Assembly: GCA_900473745.1 (NCBI GenBank)
Contig: UCMW01000005.1
Coordinates: 124,358 to 188,357 of the forward strand
Direction: 5' to 3'
From: Hyphomicrobiales bacterium
Lineage (GTDB): Bacteria; Pseudomonadota; Alphaproteobacteria; Rhizobiales; Rhizobiaceae
DNA: 64,000 bases
Below are positions 44,935 through 56,500 of the stretch, one piece after another. The notes under the pieces are model-generated. The model made no database searches. It worked only from the letters and a program-made list of their open reading frames with translations, and was not told where the DNA came from. Made by a program: the position numbers and the translations under genes. The first letter of the stretch is position 1, and every line of letters starts with the position of its first letter.

Positions 44935-47900
44935 ATGGCGACGACCGGACGGTTCGAGCCCGACGGCCTTCAACTCAACCACCGAACTGAGAACTTATTC
45001 TTCATGACGCTGCATGTCCCATCGCGCGACCTCGAAACCAAGCAAATCGACCACAACGATTCCATCCGATCTGCTTACTTCACGATCGAGGAGTTGCGGG
45101 AGAGCGCGGCGTCGCTCGCGCTGAACGGTGTAGGCGAACTGCCCGGCCTGACGGATTTCGACTTCTTCGCCCGGCACAAGGAAAACGAGCGCGAGATCCT
45201 GCGGGTCTACCGCGCAACAGCGGCGGACGTCGAGGCGGGCGCCACGATCACGCCAGCTGCCGAATGGCTGCTCGACAATCACTACATCATCGAGGAAGCG
45301 ATCCAGGAAGTCCGCCGTGACTTCCCGAAGAAGTTCTACCGCCAGCTTCCGACGATGAAGGTCGGCCAAAGCGAAATCCCGCGGACCATGGCGCTCGCCT
45401 GGCTCTATGTCGCTCATACCCACTCCACCGTCAGCCAGGAGAGCATGACGGCCCTCGTTGAGGGCTATCAGCAGCATCAGACGCTGGAGATCGGCGAACT
45501 CTGGGCGCTACCGTCGATCGCACGTTTCGTCCTGATCGAGAACCTCCGCCGCATCGCGACCCGCGTCGATCGTTCACGACGCATGCGTCGTCGCGCCAAC
45601 GAAGTGGCCGACGAAATCATCCGCCTGAACGATCCTGTCGCCGCCGCGACCTATCTCAGTCAGATCGAACAACTGGCCGACGACAACACCTTCGCGACCC
45701 AGTTCCTCTACCGCCTGCGCAACGGCTCTCAGAACACCAGCTTTGCCGTCGAATGGCTCGAAAGCCGTCTGGAGGCCGCCGGTCGCACCGCCGAAGAGGC
45801 GATGGATGCCGAGCACAACCGGCTGTCCTCCGGCAATGTAACGATGGGCAACATCGTTCGCGGCCTGCGCGAAATCGACGACAAGGAGTGGTCGGTCTGG
45901 GTTGAAGACGTCAGCCATGTCGACCGTGTCCTCGGCCAGCACACCGACTACCGCCAGCTCGACTTCGGCTCGCGCAATACCTACCGCAACACGATCGAAA
46001 AGCTGGCGCGCCGGTGCGACTTCTCCGAGATCGAGATCGCTCAGATGGCGATCGATCTCGCGACCGAAGCGGCAGGCCCTGACGGACATCTCGACGTCGG
46101 CAGCTACCTGGTCGGAAGCCGTCGCACCGACCTTGAGAATGCGATTGGCTACAGCCAGCCCCTGTCCCGCATCGTCACCGACTTCATCAAGCGGTTGAAC
46201 TGGTTCTCGATCGCCGTGCCCGTGGTGGCCCTGACGATCACCGCACTTGCTTTCGTCGGCTATTTCCTCAATCAGGCAGGCGTACCGGCCTCGCTTGTCT
46301 TCATCCTGCTGATCCTGGTTTCCCTGCCAGTCTCGGAAGGGGCGACGGGTCTCTTCAACACGCTGGTCACCTTCTTCGTCAAACCATTCCGTCTGACCGG
46401 CTACGAGTTCAAGGACGGCATCCCGGAGGAAGCCCGGACACTCGTGGTCGTGCCCTGCATGATCACCAAGCGCGATGATGTCGACGAGCTCGTCCGCAAT
46501 CTGGAAGTCCACTATCTGACCAATCCTCATGGCGAGATCTACTTCGCCCTGCTCAGCGACTGGAAGGACAGCCAGACCGAGGAATCCTCAGCCGACCTCG
46601 AAGTTCTCGAATATGCCAAGCGCGAGGTGGCCCATCTCAACAGCCGCTACGACTTCGCCGGCAAGACGCGCTTCTATCTCATGCATCGTCGCCGCCTCTA
46701 TAACGAGGCCGAAGGCTGCTGGATGGGTTGGGAACGCAAGCGCGGCAAGTTGCACGAGCTGAACCTGTTGCTGCGCGGCGATCGCGACACCTCCTATCTG
46801 CCGGGCGCGAACGCCGTGCCGGAAAACGTTCGCTATGTGATGACGCTCGACGCCGACACGCGCCTGATGCGCGACGCCGTGACCAAACTGGTCGGCAAGA
46901 TGCACCATCCGATCAACCGTCCTGTCCATGATCCGGAAACGGGCCGCGTGATCAGCGGCTACGGCGTTCTGCAGCCGCGCGTCACGCCCTCGCTGACGAC
47001 GGGCAAGGATGCCTCGGTCTTCCAGCGCATCTTCTCGATGAACCGCGGCCTGGACCCCTACGTTTTCACCGTATCCGACGTCTATCAGGACATCACCGGC
47101 GAAGGCACATTCACCGGCAAGGGCCTTTACGACGTCGATGCCTTCGAGACCGCGATCAAGGGCCGGATCGACGAGAACAGCGTTCTCAGCCACGACCTGC
47201 TGGAAGGCTCCTTTGCCCGCTGCGCCCTCGTCACGGATGTCGAACTGGTCGAGGACTTTCCGACCCGCTACGAGGTGGAAATCTCGCGCCAGCACCGCTG
47301 GGCCCGTGGCGACTGGCAGCTCATTCCCTATATCGGCGACACCAGCCGCGGCATCACCAGCCTCGGCCGCTGGAAGATGGTTGATAACCTGCGCCGCTCG
47401 CTGACCCCGATCGCCTGGTACGCCGCCTCGGTTCTCGGCTGGGCCACGATGGAACCCGTCGCCGCGACGATCTGGCAGCTGCTGCTGATCTTCAGCCTCT
47501 TCGTTGCGCCCACGCTGTCGCTTCTGTCGGGCATCGTGCCGCGCCAGACAGACATCGTGCCGGCAGCTCATTTCCAGACGCTGTGGTCGGAAGTCCGCTC
47601 GATCAATGCCCAGGTGGCGTTGCGCATCGTCTTCATCGCCGACAATGCCTGCATGATGGCCGACGCGATTGTTCGCTCGCTCTACCGCATGCTGGTGAGC
47701 CGCAAGCTCCTCCTCGAATGGCGCACGGCCGCAAGCGTGCAGTCGGCGGCCCAAGGCACGATCGCGTCCTACTATCACAACATGCGCCATGCCCCGATCC
47801 TGGCTATTCTGTCGGTCGGCGTTGCTGCCCTTCCCGGTGGCTATGGCTATCTGATCGGCCTCCCCTTCGCATTCCTCTGGGTCCTCTCTCCCCTGCTCGC

Positions 47901-50900
47901 CTGGTATGTCAGCCAATCCGCCGAGACGGAAGACAGCCTCGAAGTGCCGGAAAACGTCTCCTACGAGCTGCGCAAGATCGCGCGCCGCACCTGGCGCTAC
48001 TACGAGACCTTCACGACGGCCGGCGACAACTATCTGCCGCCGGACAACTTCCAGGAAACGCCCGAGCCGATCATTGCCCACCGCACCTCGCCGACGAATA
48101 TCGGCGTGTACCTCCTCTCGGTCGTTTCCGCCCGCCACTTCGGCTGGCTGAGTTTCGAGCAGACGATCGAGCGCATGGAGCAGACCATCTCCACCGTCGA
48201 GCGGATGGATAAGTATCGCGGCCACCTCTACAATTGGTACTACACGGACACTCTCAACACTCTCGGTCCCCGCTACATCTCGGCCGTCGACAGCGGCAAC
48301 CTGGCCGGCCACCTGATCGCGATTTCTTCTGCCTGCCGCGAATGGGCGGAAGCGCCGTCCGCGCATCTGCAAGGCAATCTCGACGGCATCGGCGATGTCG
48401 GTGGCATCCTGCTCGAAGTTCTTGGCCAGTTGCCTGATGATCGCAAGACGGTCCGTCCACTGCGGCGTCGCCTGGAAGAGCGGATCATCGGCTTCAACAC
48501 GGCGCTTGTCGCGGTCAAGCGCGAGCATGAATTTGCCTCGATCCGCATCATCAATCTCGCAGTTCTGGCGCGCGACGTCCAGAAACTGGCGGCCAACCTG
48601 CACCATGAAGTAAGGTCGGAGCAGAGCGCCGAGGTCGTCCGCTGGACGGAATTGCTGGTCTCGGTCTGTGAAGCCCATATCGCAGACACCTCCTTCGACC
48701 TGTCGAACATCGATCCGCTGCGCCAGCGCCTGAGCCAACTGTCTGAGCGCGCGCGCAACCTCGCCTTTTCGATGGACTTCACCTTCCTCTTCCGTCCGGA
48801 GCGTCGCCTGCTCTCCATTGGCTACCGCGTCGATGCCCGCGAACTGGATGAGGCCTGCTACGACCTTCTCGCTTCGGAATGCCGCCTCACCAGCCTGTTT
48901 GCCATCGCCAAGGGCGACTTGCCGACGGAACATTGGTACCGCCTCGGCCGCCAGGTCGTGCCGATCGGTGCGCGCGCCGCGCTTATTTCCTGGTCGGGAT
49001 CGATGTTCGAATACCTGATGCCGCCGCTCGTCATGCAGGAGCGCCAGGGCGGCATTCTCAACCAGACGAACAATCTGATCGTCATCGAGCAGATGAATCA
49101 TGGACGCCGGTTGAACATCCCCTGGGGCATCTCGGAAGCGGCCTTCAATGCCCGCGACCACGAGATGAACTACCAGTACACCAACTTCGGTGTGCCGACG
49201 CTTGGCCTGAAGCGTGGCCTCGGCCAGAACGCCGTCATCGCGCCCTATGCTTCCATCCTGGCCAGCCAGTATTATCCTGAAGCAGCACTTGAGAACCTCC
49301 AGCGCCTTCGCAAGCTTGGCGCACTCGGATCCTATGGTTTCTACGATGCCGTCGATTTCACCCCGACCCGCCTGCCCGACGGCAAGAAGTGCGCGGTGGT
49401 CTACAATTATTATGCCCACCACCACGGCATGTCGATTGCAGCGATTGCAAACGTCGCCTTCAACGGTCGCCTGCGCGCGCTTTTCCACGCGGATCCCGTG
49501 ATCGAAGCTGCTGAACTGCTGCTTCAGGAAAAGACCCCGCGCGAAATCCCCGTGATGAGCGCAAAATACGAGCCGCAGACGCCAGGCAAGGGCCAGGCCG
49601 ATCTCCTGCGCGCCGAAATCAGGACCATTGAGGATCCGACCACCAAGGATCGGGAAGTCGTTTTCCTGTCGAACGGCCACTACTCCGTGATGCTGACGGC
49701 GACCGGCTCGGGCTTCTCACGCTGGAACGGCCAGTCGGTCACCCGCTGGAAACCCGACACCACGGAAGACCGTTGGGGTACTTTCATCTTCGTCCGTGAC
49801 ATGGGCTCGAACCAGTGGTGGTCAACGACGGCTGCACCCCGACGCGCTGCGGAAGAAGAGACCAAGGTCATTTTCGGGGACGACAAGGCGGAGTTCTTCA
49901 AGACCGTCGGCGACATCTCGACCTCAGTGGAATGCATCGTCGGCACCGAGCACGATGCCGAAGGACGCAGGCTGACGATCCTGAACACAGGCACGGAAGA
50001 TCGATACATCGAGGTCACGTCCTACACCGAACCGGTACTGGCCTTCGAAGACAGCGACAACGCCCATCCGCTTTTCTCGCGCATGTTCGTGAAAACCGAA
50101 TTCGGACGTCGCCGTGACGTCATCCGCGCCGAGCGTAACAAGCGCAGCCCGTCGGATCCCGATATGTGCGTCGCTCATCTGGTCGTCGACAGCGCCGGCC
50201 AGGGCCGTCCGACGGAGTTCGAGACCGATCGCCGCAAGTTCCTCGGCCGCGGCCGGACACTCGGCGAAGCCGCAGCCTTCGACCCGGGCGCTAACCTGTC
50301 CGGCACGGAAGGCTTCACGCTCGACCCAATCCTCAGCCTGCGCCGCGTCGTGCGCGTACCGGCCGGCAAGAAGGTGCAGGTCATCTTCTGGACCATGGCC
50401 GCGCCCAACCGCGAAGAAATCGACCAGGCGATCGAACGCTACCGTCACCCGGATGCCTTCAGCCACGAGCTGATCCACGCCTGGACCCGCGCCCAGGTCG
50501 AACTGCGCCACATCGGCATCACCTCACAGCAGGCGGCTGCCTTCCAGCATCTCGGCCGCTATCTGGTCTATCCCGACAATCATCTGCGGGCGGATCCGGA
50601 GACGGTCCGCAAGGGCCTGCGCTCCCAGTCCGCGCTCTGGCCAATGGCAATTTCGGGCGACTTCCCGATCTTTGCGCTGCGCATCAATGACGACATGGAC
50701 ATGGACATCGCCCGCGAAGCGATGAGCGCGCTCGAATACCTGCGCCGCCGCGGCGTGGTGGCCGATCTGGCGATCATCAACGAACGCGCGACGTCCTATG
50801 CGCAGGACATGCAACACGCGCTCGACCAGATGGCCGACAACCTCCGCCATCGCCTGCCGGGCGGTCGCCAGCACGTCTTTACCGTGCGTGATGACCTGCA

Positions 50901-53520
50901 GGACGAGGGCGCCACGCTTGCGGTGCTCGCTGCGGCCCGCGTCGTCCTGCACACCCGAAACGGCAAGATCTTCGACCAGGTCAACCGCGCCGTTTCGCTG
51001 TTCGCCACACCCCGCACGATCGACGGTGAGGTCGAATGGGCAGGCCTGCCGCCCGCACAGCCGACACCCGCCAAACCCGGTCACGTTATCGACGGCTCTG
51101 ACCTCGATTTCTGGAACGGCTTCGGCGGCTTCTCGAAGGACGGCATGGAATATGTCGTCCGCCTCGATGGCACCGCCAATACACCTCATCCGTGGATCAA
51201 CGTGATCTCGAATGAAAGTTTCGGTTTCCATGTCTCGGCCGAAGGCGCAGGCTTCACCTGGAGCCAGAATTCGCGCGACTACCAGATTACGCACTGGAGC
51301 AATGATCCGGTCATCAACCGCCCCGGCGAGGCCTTCTACGTCACGGATATCGGCAATGGTCGCGCCTATGCGACGGTGGCGGCACTCAACCTCGATCCGT
51401 CTGCCACCTTCGAAACCCGTCACGGCCTCGGCTACTCGACCTTCATCAGCCGCCATGGCGACCTGGAGATCGAACTCACACAGACGGTGGACCGGGTTCG
51501 TCCGGTCAAACTCTCGAAAATCCGGCTGAAGAATGTCAGCGGCGGAGCCCGCAAGTTCCGCGTCTATGGTTATGCGGAATGGGTGCTGGGCAACAATCCG
51601 GCCCGCACCGCCCCCTTTGTCCTCTCGGACTTTGACGAAGAAACTGGGGCGCTTCTGGCCTCCAATCCGTACGACATCAATTATGCCGGCCGCTTCGCCT
51701 TCCTGGCGGGTCCAGAGCAGCCGGAAGGATACACGACGAGCCGCCGCGAGTTCATCGGTCGCAACGGCACCATCAAGCTTCCCCAGGCAGTCGCGCGTGC
51801 CTCGGCCCTGACCGGTTCGATCGAAAGCGAGAGTGACCCCTGTGCCGCGATCGCCTTCGACATCGAACTCGCCCCTGGTCAGTCGCGCGACATGACCTTC
51901 CTGCTCGGCGAAACCGACACGGCGGAAGCTGCGGTGGATCTGGTAAAGTCGGTACGTGCGGTGGGCTTCGAAACCGTACTGAAGTCCAATCGAGACTTCT
52001 GGACAGGCTTTACCGGCAAACTCTCGGTGGAGACAGGCGACAAGTCCTTCGACAACCTCGTCAATCGCTGGCTGCCTTACCAGGCGCTTGCGTGCCGGAT
52101 CTTCGCCCGCGCCGGCTTCTACCAGGCAAGCGGCGCCTATGGCTTCCGCGATCAGCTTCAGGACACGCTGGCCTTCCTGACTGTCGAGCCACAGCTGGCC
52201 CGCCGCCAGATCCTGACGGCGGCAGGGCGGCAGTTCGTCGAAGGCGATGTCCAGCATTGGTGGCTGCCGCAGACCGGCGCCGGTGTCCGCACGATGATCT
52301 CCGACGACGTCGTCTGGCTTGCCTATGCAATCGATCAGTATGTGACGGCCACCGCTGACGATCAGATACTCGCGGAGCAGATCCCGTTCCTGGATGGTCC
52401 TGAACTGGCGGAAGGACAGCATGACAGCTTCTTCCTGCCGGGTATCGCGGCCGAAACGGCCGATCTCTACGAGCACGCTGCCCGCGCACTCGACCTCGCC
52501 ATCGACAGAACGGGCAAACACGGCTTGCCGCTGATCCTGGGCGGCGATTGGAACGATGGCATGAACCGCGTCGGCATCGAGGGGCACGGAGAGAGTGTCT
52601 GGCTCGGCTGGCTGCTCGCATCCACGCTCGAGCGCTTCAAGCTCCACGCCGAGAAGCGTGGCGAGCGTGAGCGCAGCGCGCGCTGGAGCGAACATGTTGA
52701 GAAACTGAAGGCAGCTCTGGAAACGGCTGGCTGGGATGGCGATCACTACCGTCGCGGCTACTTCGACAATGGCTCGCCGCTCGGTTCGAACGAAGCGTTG
52801 CAGTGCCAGATCGATTCCATCGCGCAATCGTGGAGCGTTCTTTCCGGCCTCGGCGATCCAGCCCATACGACCAAGGCGCTGGATGCGGCAGTCTCGAAGC
52901 TCGTGGACACGGAAACAGGCATCGTCCGTCTGTTCACTCCGCCCTTTGAAAGGCCGCTGGTCGATCCGGGCTATATCGGCGCATATCCGCCAGGCGTGCG
53001 AGAGAACGGTGGTCAGTATACCCACGCTGCGATCTGGCTCGGGCTGTCGCTGGTCAGGGCCGGTCGCACGGCCGATGCCTGGCGCGTCTTCGAAATGCTC
53101 AATCCTGTCAATCATGCACGCACGGCAGAAGAAGCCGAGCGTTACCGCGTCGAGCCCTATGTGGTGGCCGCCGACATATACGGCGGCGACGGCAATGCCG
53201 GACGCGGCGGCTGGACCTGGTACACCGGCTCGGCCGGCTGGCTCTATCGCTTGGCAGTCGAGGGCTTCCTCGGCATTCGCCGGCAGGGCGGCGCCATCAT
53301 TGTCGACCCCACTTTGCCGGAGCACTGGCAGGGCTTCAAGGCAACGGTCGAGATCGACGGCCGCAAGGTCGATGTCGCCGTAACACGCAGTGCTGCGGGC
53401 TACGACGTAACGCTGGACGGCAAGACGCAGGTAGTCGGGAAGGATCTGCCAGAGCCCTCCTCTCCCCAGTCGACGCCGAAGAAGCCGGCACGAAAGCCAA
53501 AGGTCAAGGCAGCCGAATAA
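44935..53520 (+). CDS. ndvB: Cyclic beta-1,2-glucan synthetase NdvB/ChvB
   Basis: A 2861-residue inner-membrane protein, the normal size for the rhizobial enzyme. The N-terminal part leads into membrane segments near residues 422-478; the GT84 glycosyltransferase domain has DAD at 639-641 and RQHRW at 785-789; more segments lie near 820-870 and 950-990. The middle carries a glucoamylase-like domain, and the C-terminal third contains GH94 phosphorylase-type modules with GGDWNDGMNRVG (DWND at 2538-2541), which control glucan length. The last 25 residues are Lys/Pro-rich. It starts, elongates, cyclises and trims the glucan from UDP-glucose. ATG 44935 follows TGAGGCGCC. The export gene ndvA lies 4.7 kb downstream beyond pyc and a LuxR gene. 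Confidence 0.97.
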   Translation: MATTGRFEPDGLQLNHRTENLFFMTLHVPSRDLETKQIDHNDSIRSAYFTIEELRESAASLALNGVGELPGLTDFDFFARHKENEREILRVYRATAADVEAGATITPAAEWLLDNHYIIEEAIQEVRRDFPKKFYRQLPTMKVGQSEIPRTMALAWLYVAHTHSTVSQESMTALVEGYQQHQTLEIGELWALPSIARFVLIENLRRIATRVDRSRRMRRRANEVADEIIRLNDPVAAATYLSQIEQLADDNTFATQFLYRLRNGSQNTSFAVEWLESRLEAAGRTAEEAMDAEHNRLSSGNVTMGNIVRGLREIDDKEWSVWVEDVSHVDRVLGQHTDYRQLDFGSRNTYRNTIEKLARRCDFSEIEIAQMAIDLATEAAGPDGHLDVGSYLVGSRRTDLENAIGYSQPLSRIVTDFIKRLNWFSIAVPVVALTITALAFVGYFLNQAGVPASLVFILLILVSLPVSEGATGLFNTLVTFFVKPFRLTGYEFKDGIPEEARTLVVVPCMITKRDDVDELVRNLEVHYLTNPHGEIYFALLSDWKDSQTEESSADLEVLEYAKREVAHLNSRYDFAGKTRFYLMHRRRLYNEAEGCWMGWERKRGKLHELNLLLRGDRDTSYLPGANAVPENVRYVMTLDADTRLMRDAVTKLVGKMHHPINRPVHDPETGRVISGYGVLQPRVTPSLTTGKDASVFQRIFSMNRGLDPYVFTVSDVYQDITGEGTFTGKGLYDVDAFETAIKGRIDENSVLSHDLLEGSFARCALVTDVELVEDFPTRYEVEISRQHRWARGDWQLIPYIGDTSRGITSLGRWKMVDNLRRSLTPIAWYAASVLGWATMEPVAATIWQLLLIFSLFVAPTLSLLSGIVPRQTDIVPAAHFQTLWSEVRSINAQVALRIVFIADNACMMADAIVRSLYRMLVSRKLLLEWRTAASVQSAAQGTIASYYHNMRHAPILAILSVGVAALPGGYGYLIGLPFAFLWVLSPLLAWYVSQSAETEDSLEVPENVSYELRKIARRTWRYYETFTTAGDNYLPPDNFQETPEPIIAHRTSPTNIGVYLLSVVSARHFGWLSFEQTIERMEQTISTVERMDKYRGHLYNWYYTDTLNTLGPRYISAVDSGNLAGHLIAISSACREWAEAPSAHLQGNLDGIGDVGGILLEVLGQLPDDRKTVRPLRRRLEERIIGFNTALVAVKREHEFASIRIINLAVLARDVQKLAANLHHEVRSEQSAEVVRWTELLVSVCEAHIADTSFDLSNIDPLRQRLSQLSERARNLAFSMDFTFLFRPERRLLSIGYRVDARELDEACYDLLASECRLTSLFAIAKGDLPTEHWYRLGRQVVPIGARAALISWSGSMFEYLMPPLVMQERQGGILNQTNNLIVIEQMNHGRRLNIPWGISEAAFNARDHEMNYQYTNFGVPTLGLKRGLGQNAVIAPYASILASQYYPEAALENLQRLRKLGALGSYGFYDAVDFTPTRLPDGKKCAVVYNYYAHHHGMSIAAIANVAFNGRLRALFHADPVIEAAELLLQEKTPREIPVMSAKYEPQTPGKGQADLLRAEIRTIEDPTTKDREVVFLSNGHYSVMLTATGSGFSRWNGQSVTRWKPDTTEDRWGTFIFVRDMGSNQWWSTTAAPRRAAEEETKVIFGDDKAEFFKTVGDISTSVECIVGTEHDAEGRRLTILNTGTEDRYIEVTSYTEPVLAFEDSDNAHPLFSRMFVKTEFGRRRDVIRAERNKRSPSDPDMCVAHLVVDSAGQGRPTEFETDRRKFLGRGRTLGEAAAFDPGANLSGTEGFTLDPILSLRRVVRVPAGKKVQVIFWTMAAPNREEIDQAIERYRHPDAFSHELIHAWTRAQVELRHIGITSQQAAAFQHLGRYLVYPDNHLRADPETVRKGLRSQSALWPMAISGDFPIFALRINDDMDMDIAREAMSALEYLRRRGVVADLAIINERATSYAQDMQHALDQMADNLRHRLPGGRQHVFTVRDDLQDEGATLAVLAAARVVLHTRNGKIFDQVNRAVSLFATPRTIDGEVEWAGLPPAQPTPAKPGHVIDGSDLDFWNGFGGFSKDGMEYVVRLDGTANTPHPWINVISNESFGFHVSAEGAGFTWSQNSRDYQITHWSNDPVINRPGEAFYVTDIGNGRAYATVAALNLDPSATFETRHGLGYSTFISRHGDLEIELTQTVDRVRPVKLSKIRLKNVSGGARKFRVYGYAEWVLGNNPARTAPFVLSDFDEETGALLASNPYDINYAGRFAFLAGPEQPEGYTTSRREFIGRNGTIKLPQAVARASALTGSIESESDPCAAIAFDIELAPGQSRDMTFLLGETDTAEAAVDLVKSVRAVGFETVLKSNRDFWTGFTGKLSVETGDKSFDNLVNRWLPYQALACRIFARAGFYQASGAYGFRDQLQDTLAFLTVEPQLARRQILTAAGRQFVEGDVQHWWLPQTGAGVRTMISDDVVWLAYAIDQYVTATADDQILAEQIPFLDGPELAEGQHDSFFLPGIAAETADLYEHAARALDLAIDRTGKHGLPLILGGDWNDGMNRVGIEGHGESVWLGWLLASTLERFKLHAEKRGERERSARWSEHVEKLKAALETAGWDGDHYRRGYFDNGSPLGSNEALQCQIDSIAQSWSVLSGLGDPAHTTKALDAAVSKLVDTETGIVRLFTPPFERPLVDPGYIGAYPPGVRENGGQYTHAAIWLGLSLVRAGRTADAWRVFEMLNPVNHARTAEEAERYRVEPYVVAADIYGGDGNAGRGGWTWYTGSAGWLYRLAVEGFLGIRRQGGAIIVDPTLPEHWQGFKATVEIDGRKVDVAVTRSAAGYDVTLDGKTQVVGKDLPEPSSPQSTPKKPARKPKVKAAE

Positions 53521-53529
53521 CCGAAACGA

Positions 53530-53561
53530 AAGAGGCCCCGCCAGCGATGGCGGGGCCTCTT
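53530..53561. terminator. Bidirectional terminator between ndvB and pyc
   Basis: A 14-base stem (AAGAGGCCCCGCCA and its complement) with a GCGA loop. T/C-rich tails follow on both strands. It lies nine bases after the ndvB stop and 24 bases beyond the pyc stop. Confidence 0.9.
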
Positions 53562-53585
53562 CTCTTTCGAACAGTTGGGAAAGTA

Positions 53586-56500
53586 TCAGGCGGAATAGAC
53601 GATCAGCAGATCCTTGGCGTCGATCTGGTCACCGATCCGTACGAGAACTTCCGAAATGGTCCCATCGCGGTCGGCATGCAGCGCCGTTTCCATCTTCATC
53701 GCCTCGATCGAGAGCAGCACATCGCCAGACTTGACGGTCTGGCCGGCAGAGACGGACACCTGCGAAATCACACCTGGCATCGGCGCACCGAGCTGCGCGG
53801 TATTGCCGGTTTCCGCCTTGCGGCGGATGGCGCTGCCCGAAGCACCATGGGCGCGATCCGGCACCTTGATGCGACGCGGCTGGCCGTTCAGTTCGAAGAA
53901 CACGGTAACCATGCCCTTGTCGTCGGTATGGCCAAGCGCCTGATTGACGATGACGAGGGTCTTGCCCTTTTCCAGATCGAGGAACAGCTCCTCGCCCGCG
54001 GGCAGACCATAGAAATACTGCGGCGTCGGGATAACCGAGACCGGCCCATAGGTGTCGGCCGCCAGCGCATAGTCCGTGAAGACCTTCGGATACATGAGAT
54101 AGGAGGCAAACTCGAAATCCGTCACCTCACGACCGAGCTTTTCCTCGATCACCTTGCGTTCGGCGTCCAGATCAGCCGGCGGCAAAAGCGAACCGGGCAC
54201 GGCCGTATAAGGCTGGTCGCCCTTCAGCACCTTCTTCTGCAGCGCTTCCGGCCAACCGCCCGGAGGCTGACCGAGATCACCCTTCAGCATGGAGACAACC
54301 GAATCAGGGAAAGCGATGTCTTTGGCCGGATTTTCGACGTCGGCAACGGAGAGATCCTGGCTCACCATCATCAGCGCCATATCACCGACAACCTTGGACG
54401 ACGGGGTCACCTTGACGATGTCACCGAACATCTGGTTGGCATCGGCATAGGCCTGGGCCACTTCGTGCCAGCGGGTTTCGAGACCGAGCGAGCGGGCCTG
54501 TTCCTTGAGGTTGGTGAACTGCCCACCGGGCATTTCGTGAAGGTAGACTTCCGACGCCGGACCCTTGAGATCGCTCTCGAAGGCTGCGTACTGAGTGCGC
54601 ACGGCCTCCCAGTAGAAGGACAGACGACGGATCCAGTGCGGATCGAGACCCGGATCACGTTCCGAGCCGCGCAGGGCTTCGACGATCGAGCCGAGGCAGG
54701 GCTGCGATGTGTTGCCCGAGAAGGCATCCATGGCCGCGTCGACCGCATCGACACCGGCTTCGACAGCCGCTAGCACCGTCGCCGCAGCAATGCCGGACGT
54801 ATCATGCGTGTGGAAGTGGATCGGCAGGCTTGTGGCTTCACGCAAGGCCTTGAACAGCACCTTGGCGGCAGCCGGCTTCAGAAGGCCGGCCATATCCTTC
54901 ACGGCGATGATATGCGCGCCGGACTTTTCGAGCTCAGCGGCAAGTGCCGTGTAGTACTTCAGGTCATACTTCGGACGCGCCGAATTCAGGAGATCGCCCG
55001 TGTAGCAGATCACCGCCTCGCAGAGCTTGTTCTCTTCGATGACCGCATCCATCGACACCCGCATGTTGTCGACCCAGTTCAGGCAGTCGAAGACGCGGAA
55101 GAGGTCGATCCCGCCCTTGGCCGCCTGACGAACGAAGTACTTCACCACGTTGTCGGGGTAGTTCTTGTAGCCGACGCCGTTCGCGCCGCGCAGCAGCATC
55201 TGCAAGAGCAGGTTCGGCGCGCCTTCGCGCACAAGCTGGAGACGCTCCCACGGATCTTCCGTCAGGAAGCGCATGGAAACGTCGAAGGTCGCACCACCCC
55301 AGCACTCAAGCGAGAAGAGGTTCGGCAGAGCCCGCGCATAAGTGTCGGCGATCTTTGCGATATCGTGCGTACGAACGCGCGTGGCCAGCAGCGACTGGTG
55401 ACCGTCGCGCATGGTCGTGTCGGTCATCAGGATCCGCTTTTCATTGCGCATCCAGTCGCCGAACTTCTTAGGCCCCAGCTCGTCGAGCAGCTGCTTCGTG
55501 CCCGGCTTGATCTCGGCATCGATATAGGGAACGACCGGCTCGGCGGCATCGGCCGGCGGCTTCGGGCGGCCCTTCACTTCCGGATGTCCGTTAACCGTCA
55601 CATCGGCGAGATAGGTCAGAAGCTTGGTCGCACGGTCCTGGCGCTTCACCTGCTGGAAAAGCTCCGGCGTCGTATCGATGAAGCGTGTCGTGTAGGAATT
55701 GTCGCGGAAGCTCGGATGGCCGATGATCGCTTCGAGGAAGGTCAGGTTCGTTGCCACACCGCGGATACGGAACTCGCGCAGCGCGCGGTCCATGCGGCTG
55801 ATCGCCTCCTGCGGCGTGCTGCCGGAAGCCGTCACCTTGACCAGCAGCGGATCGTAGTAGCGGGTGATGATCGCACCCGAATAGGCGGTACCGCCGTCGA
55901 GGCGGATGCCGAAGCCGGCCGCCGAACGATAGGCGGTGATGCGGCCATAATCCGGGATGAAGTTCTGCTCCGGATCTTCCGTGGTGATGCGGCACTGCAG
56001 GGCATGACCGTTGAGGCGGATATCCGCCTGCTTCGGGACACCCGATTCCGGCGTGCCGATCGCGTGGCCGTCAAGGATGTGGATCTGCGCCTTCACGATA
56101 TCGATGCCGGTCACGACTTCGGTGACGGTGTGCTCGACCTGGATGCGCGGATTGACCTCAATGAAGTAGAATTTGCCGGTGTCGGCATCCATCAGATATT
56201 CGACGGTACCGGCACCGATATAGTTGGTCGCCTTGGCGATCCGGAGCGAATAGTCGGCCAGTTCCTGGCGTTGGGCTTCGTTCAGGTAAGGTGCCGGCGC
56301 ACGCTCGACCACCTTCTGGTTTCGGCGCTGGATCGAGCAGTCGCGCTCGAAGAGATGAACCACATTGCCATGCGTATCACCGAGAACCTGGCTCTCGACG
56401 TGACGGGCGCGCTCGACGAGCTTCTCCAGATAGACCTCGTCCTTGCCGAACGCGGCCATCGCCTCGCGCTTGCCTTCCGTCACCTCGCGCAGCAAGTCCT

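Noticed and set aside
46588..49680. A 1030-codon open frame opposite ndvB
   Set aside because: It lies wholly antisense to a recognised glucan synthetase, with composition (His, Asp and Arg-rich, low in hydrophobic order) typical of frames mirrored from GC-rich coding DNA.
50524..53325. A 933-codon open frame opposite the 3' half of ndvB
   Set aside because: Same reasoning: antisense to a well-supported gene, with no recognisable domain.
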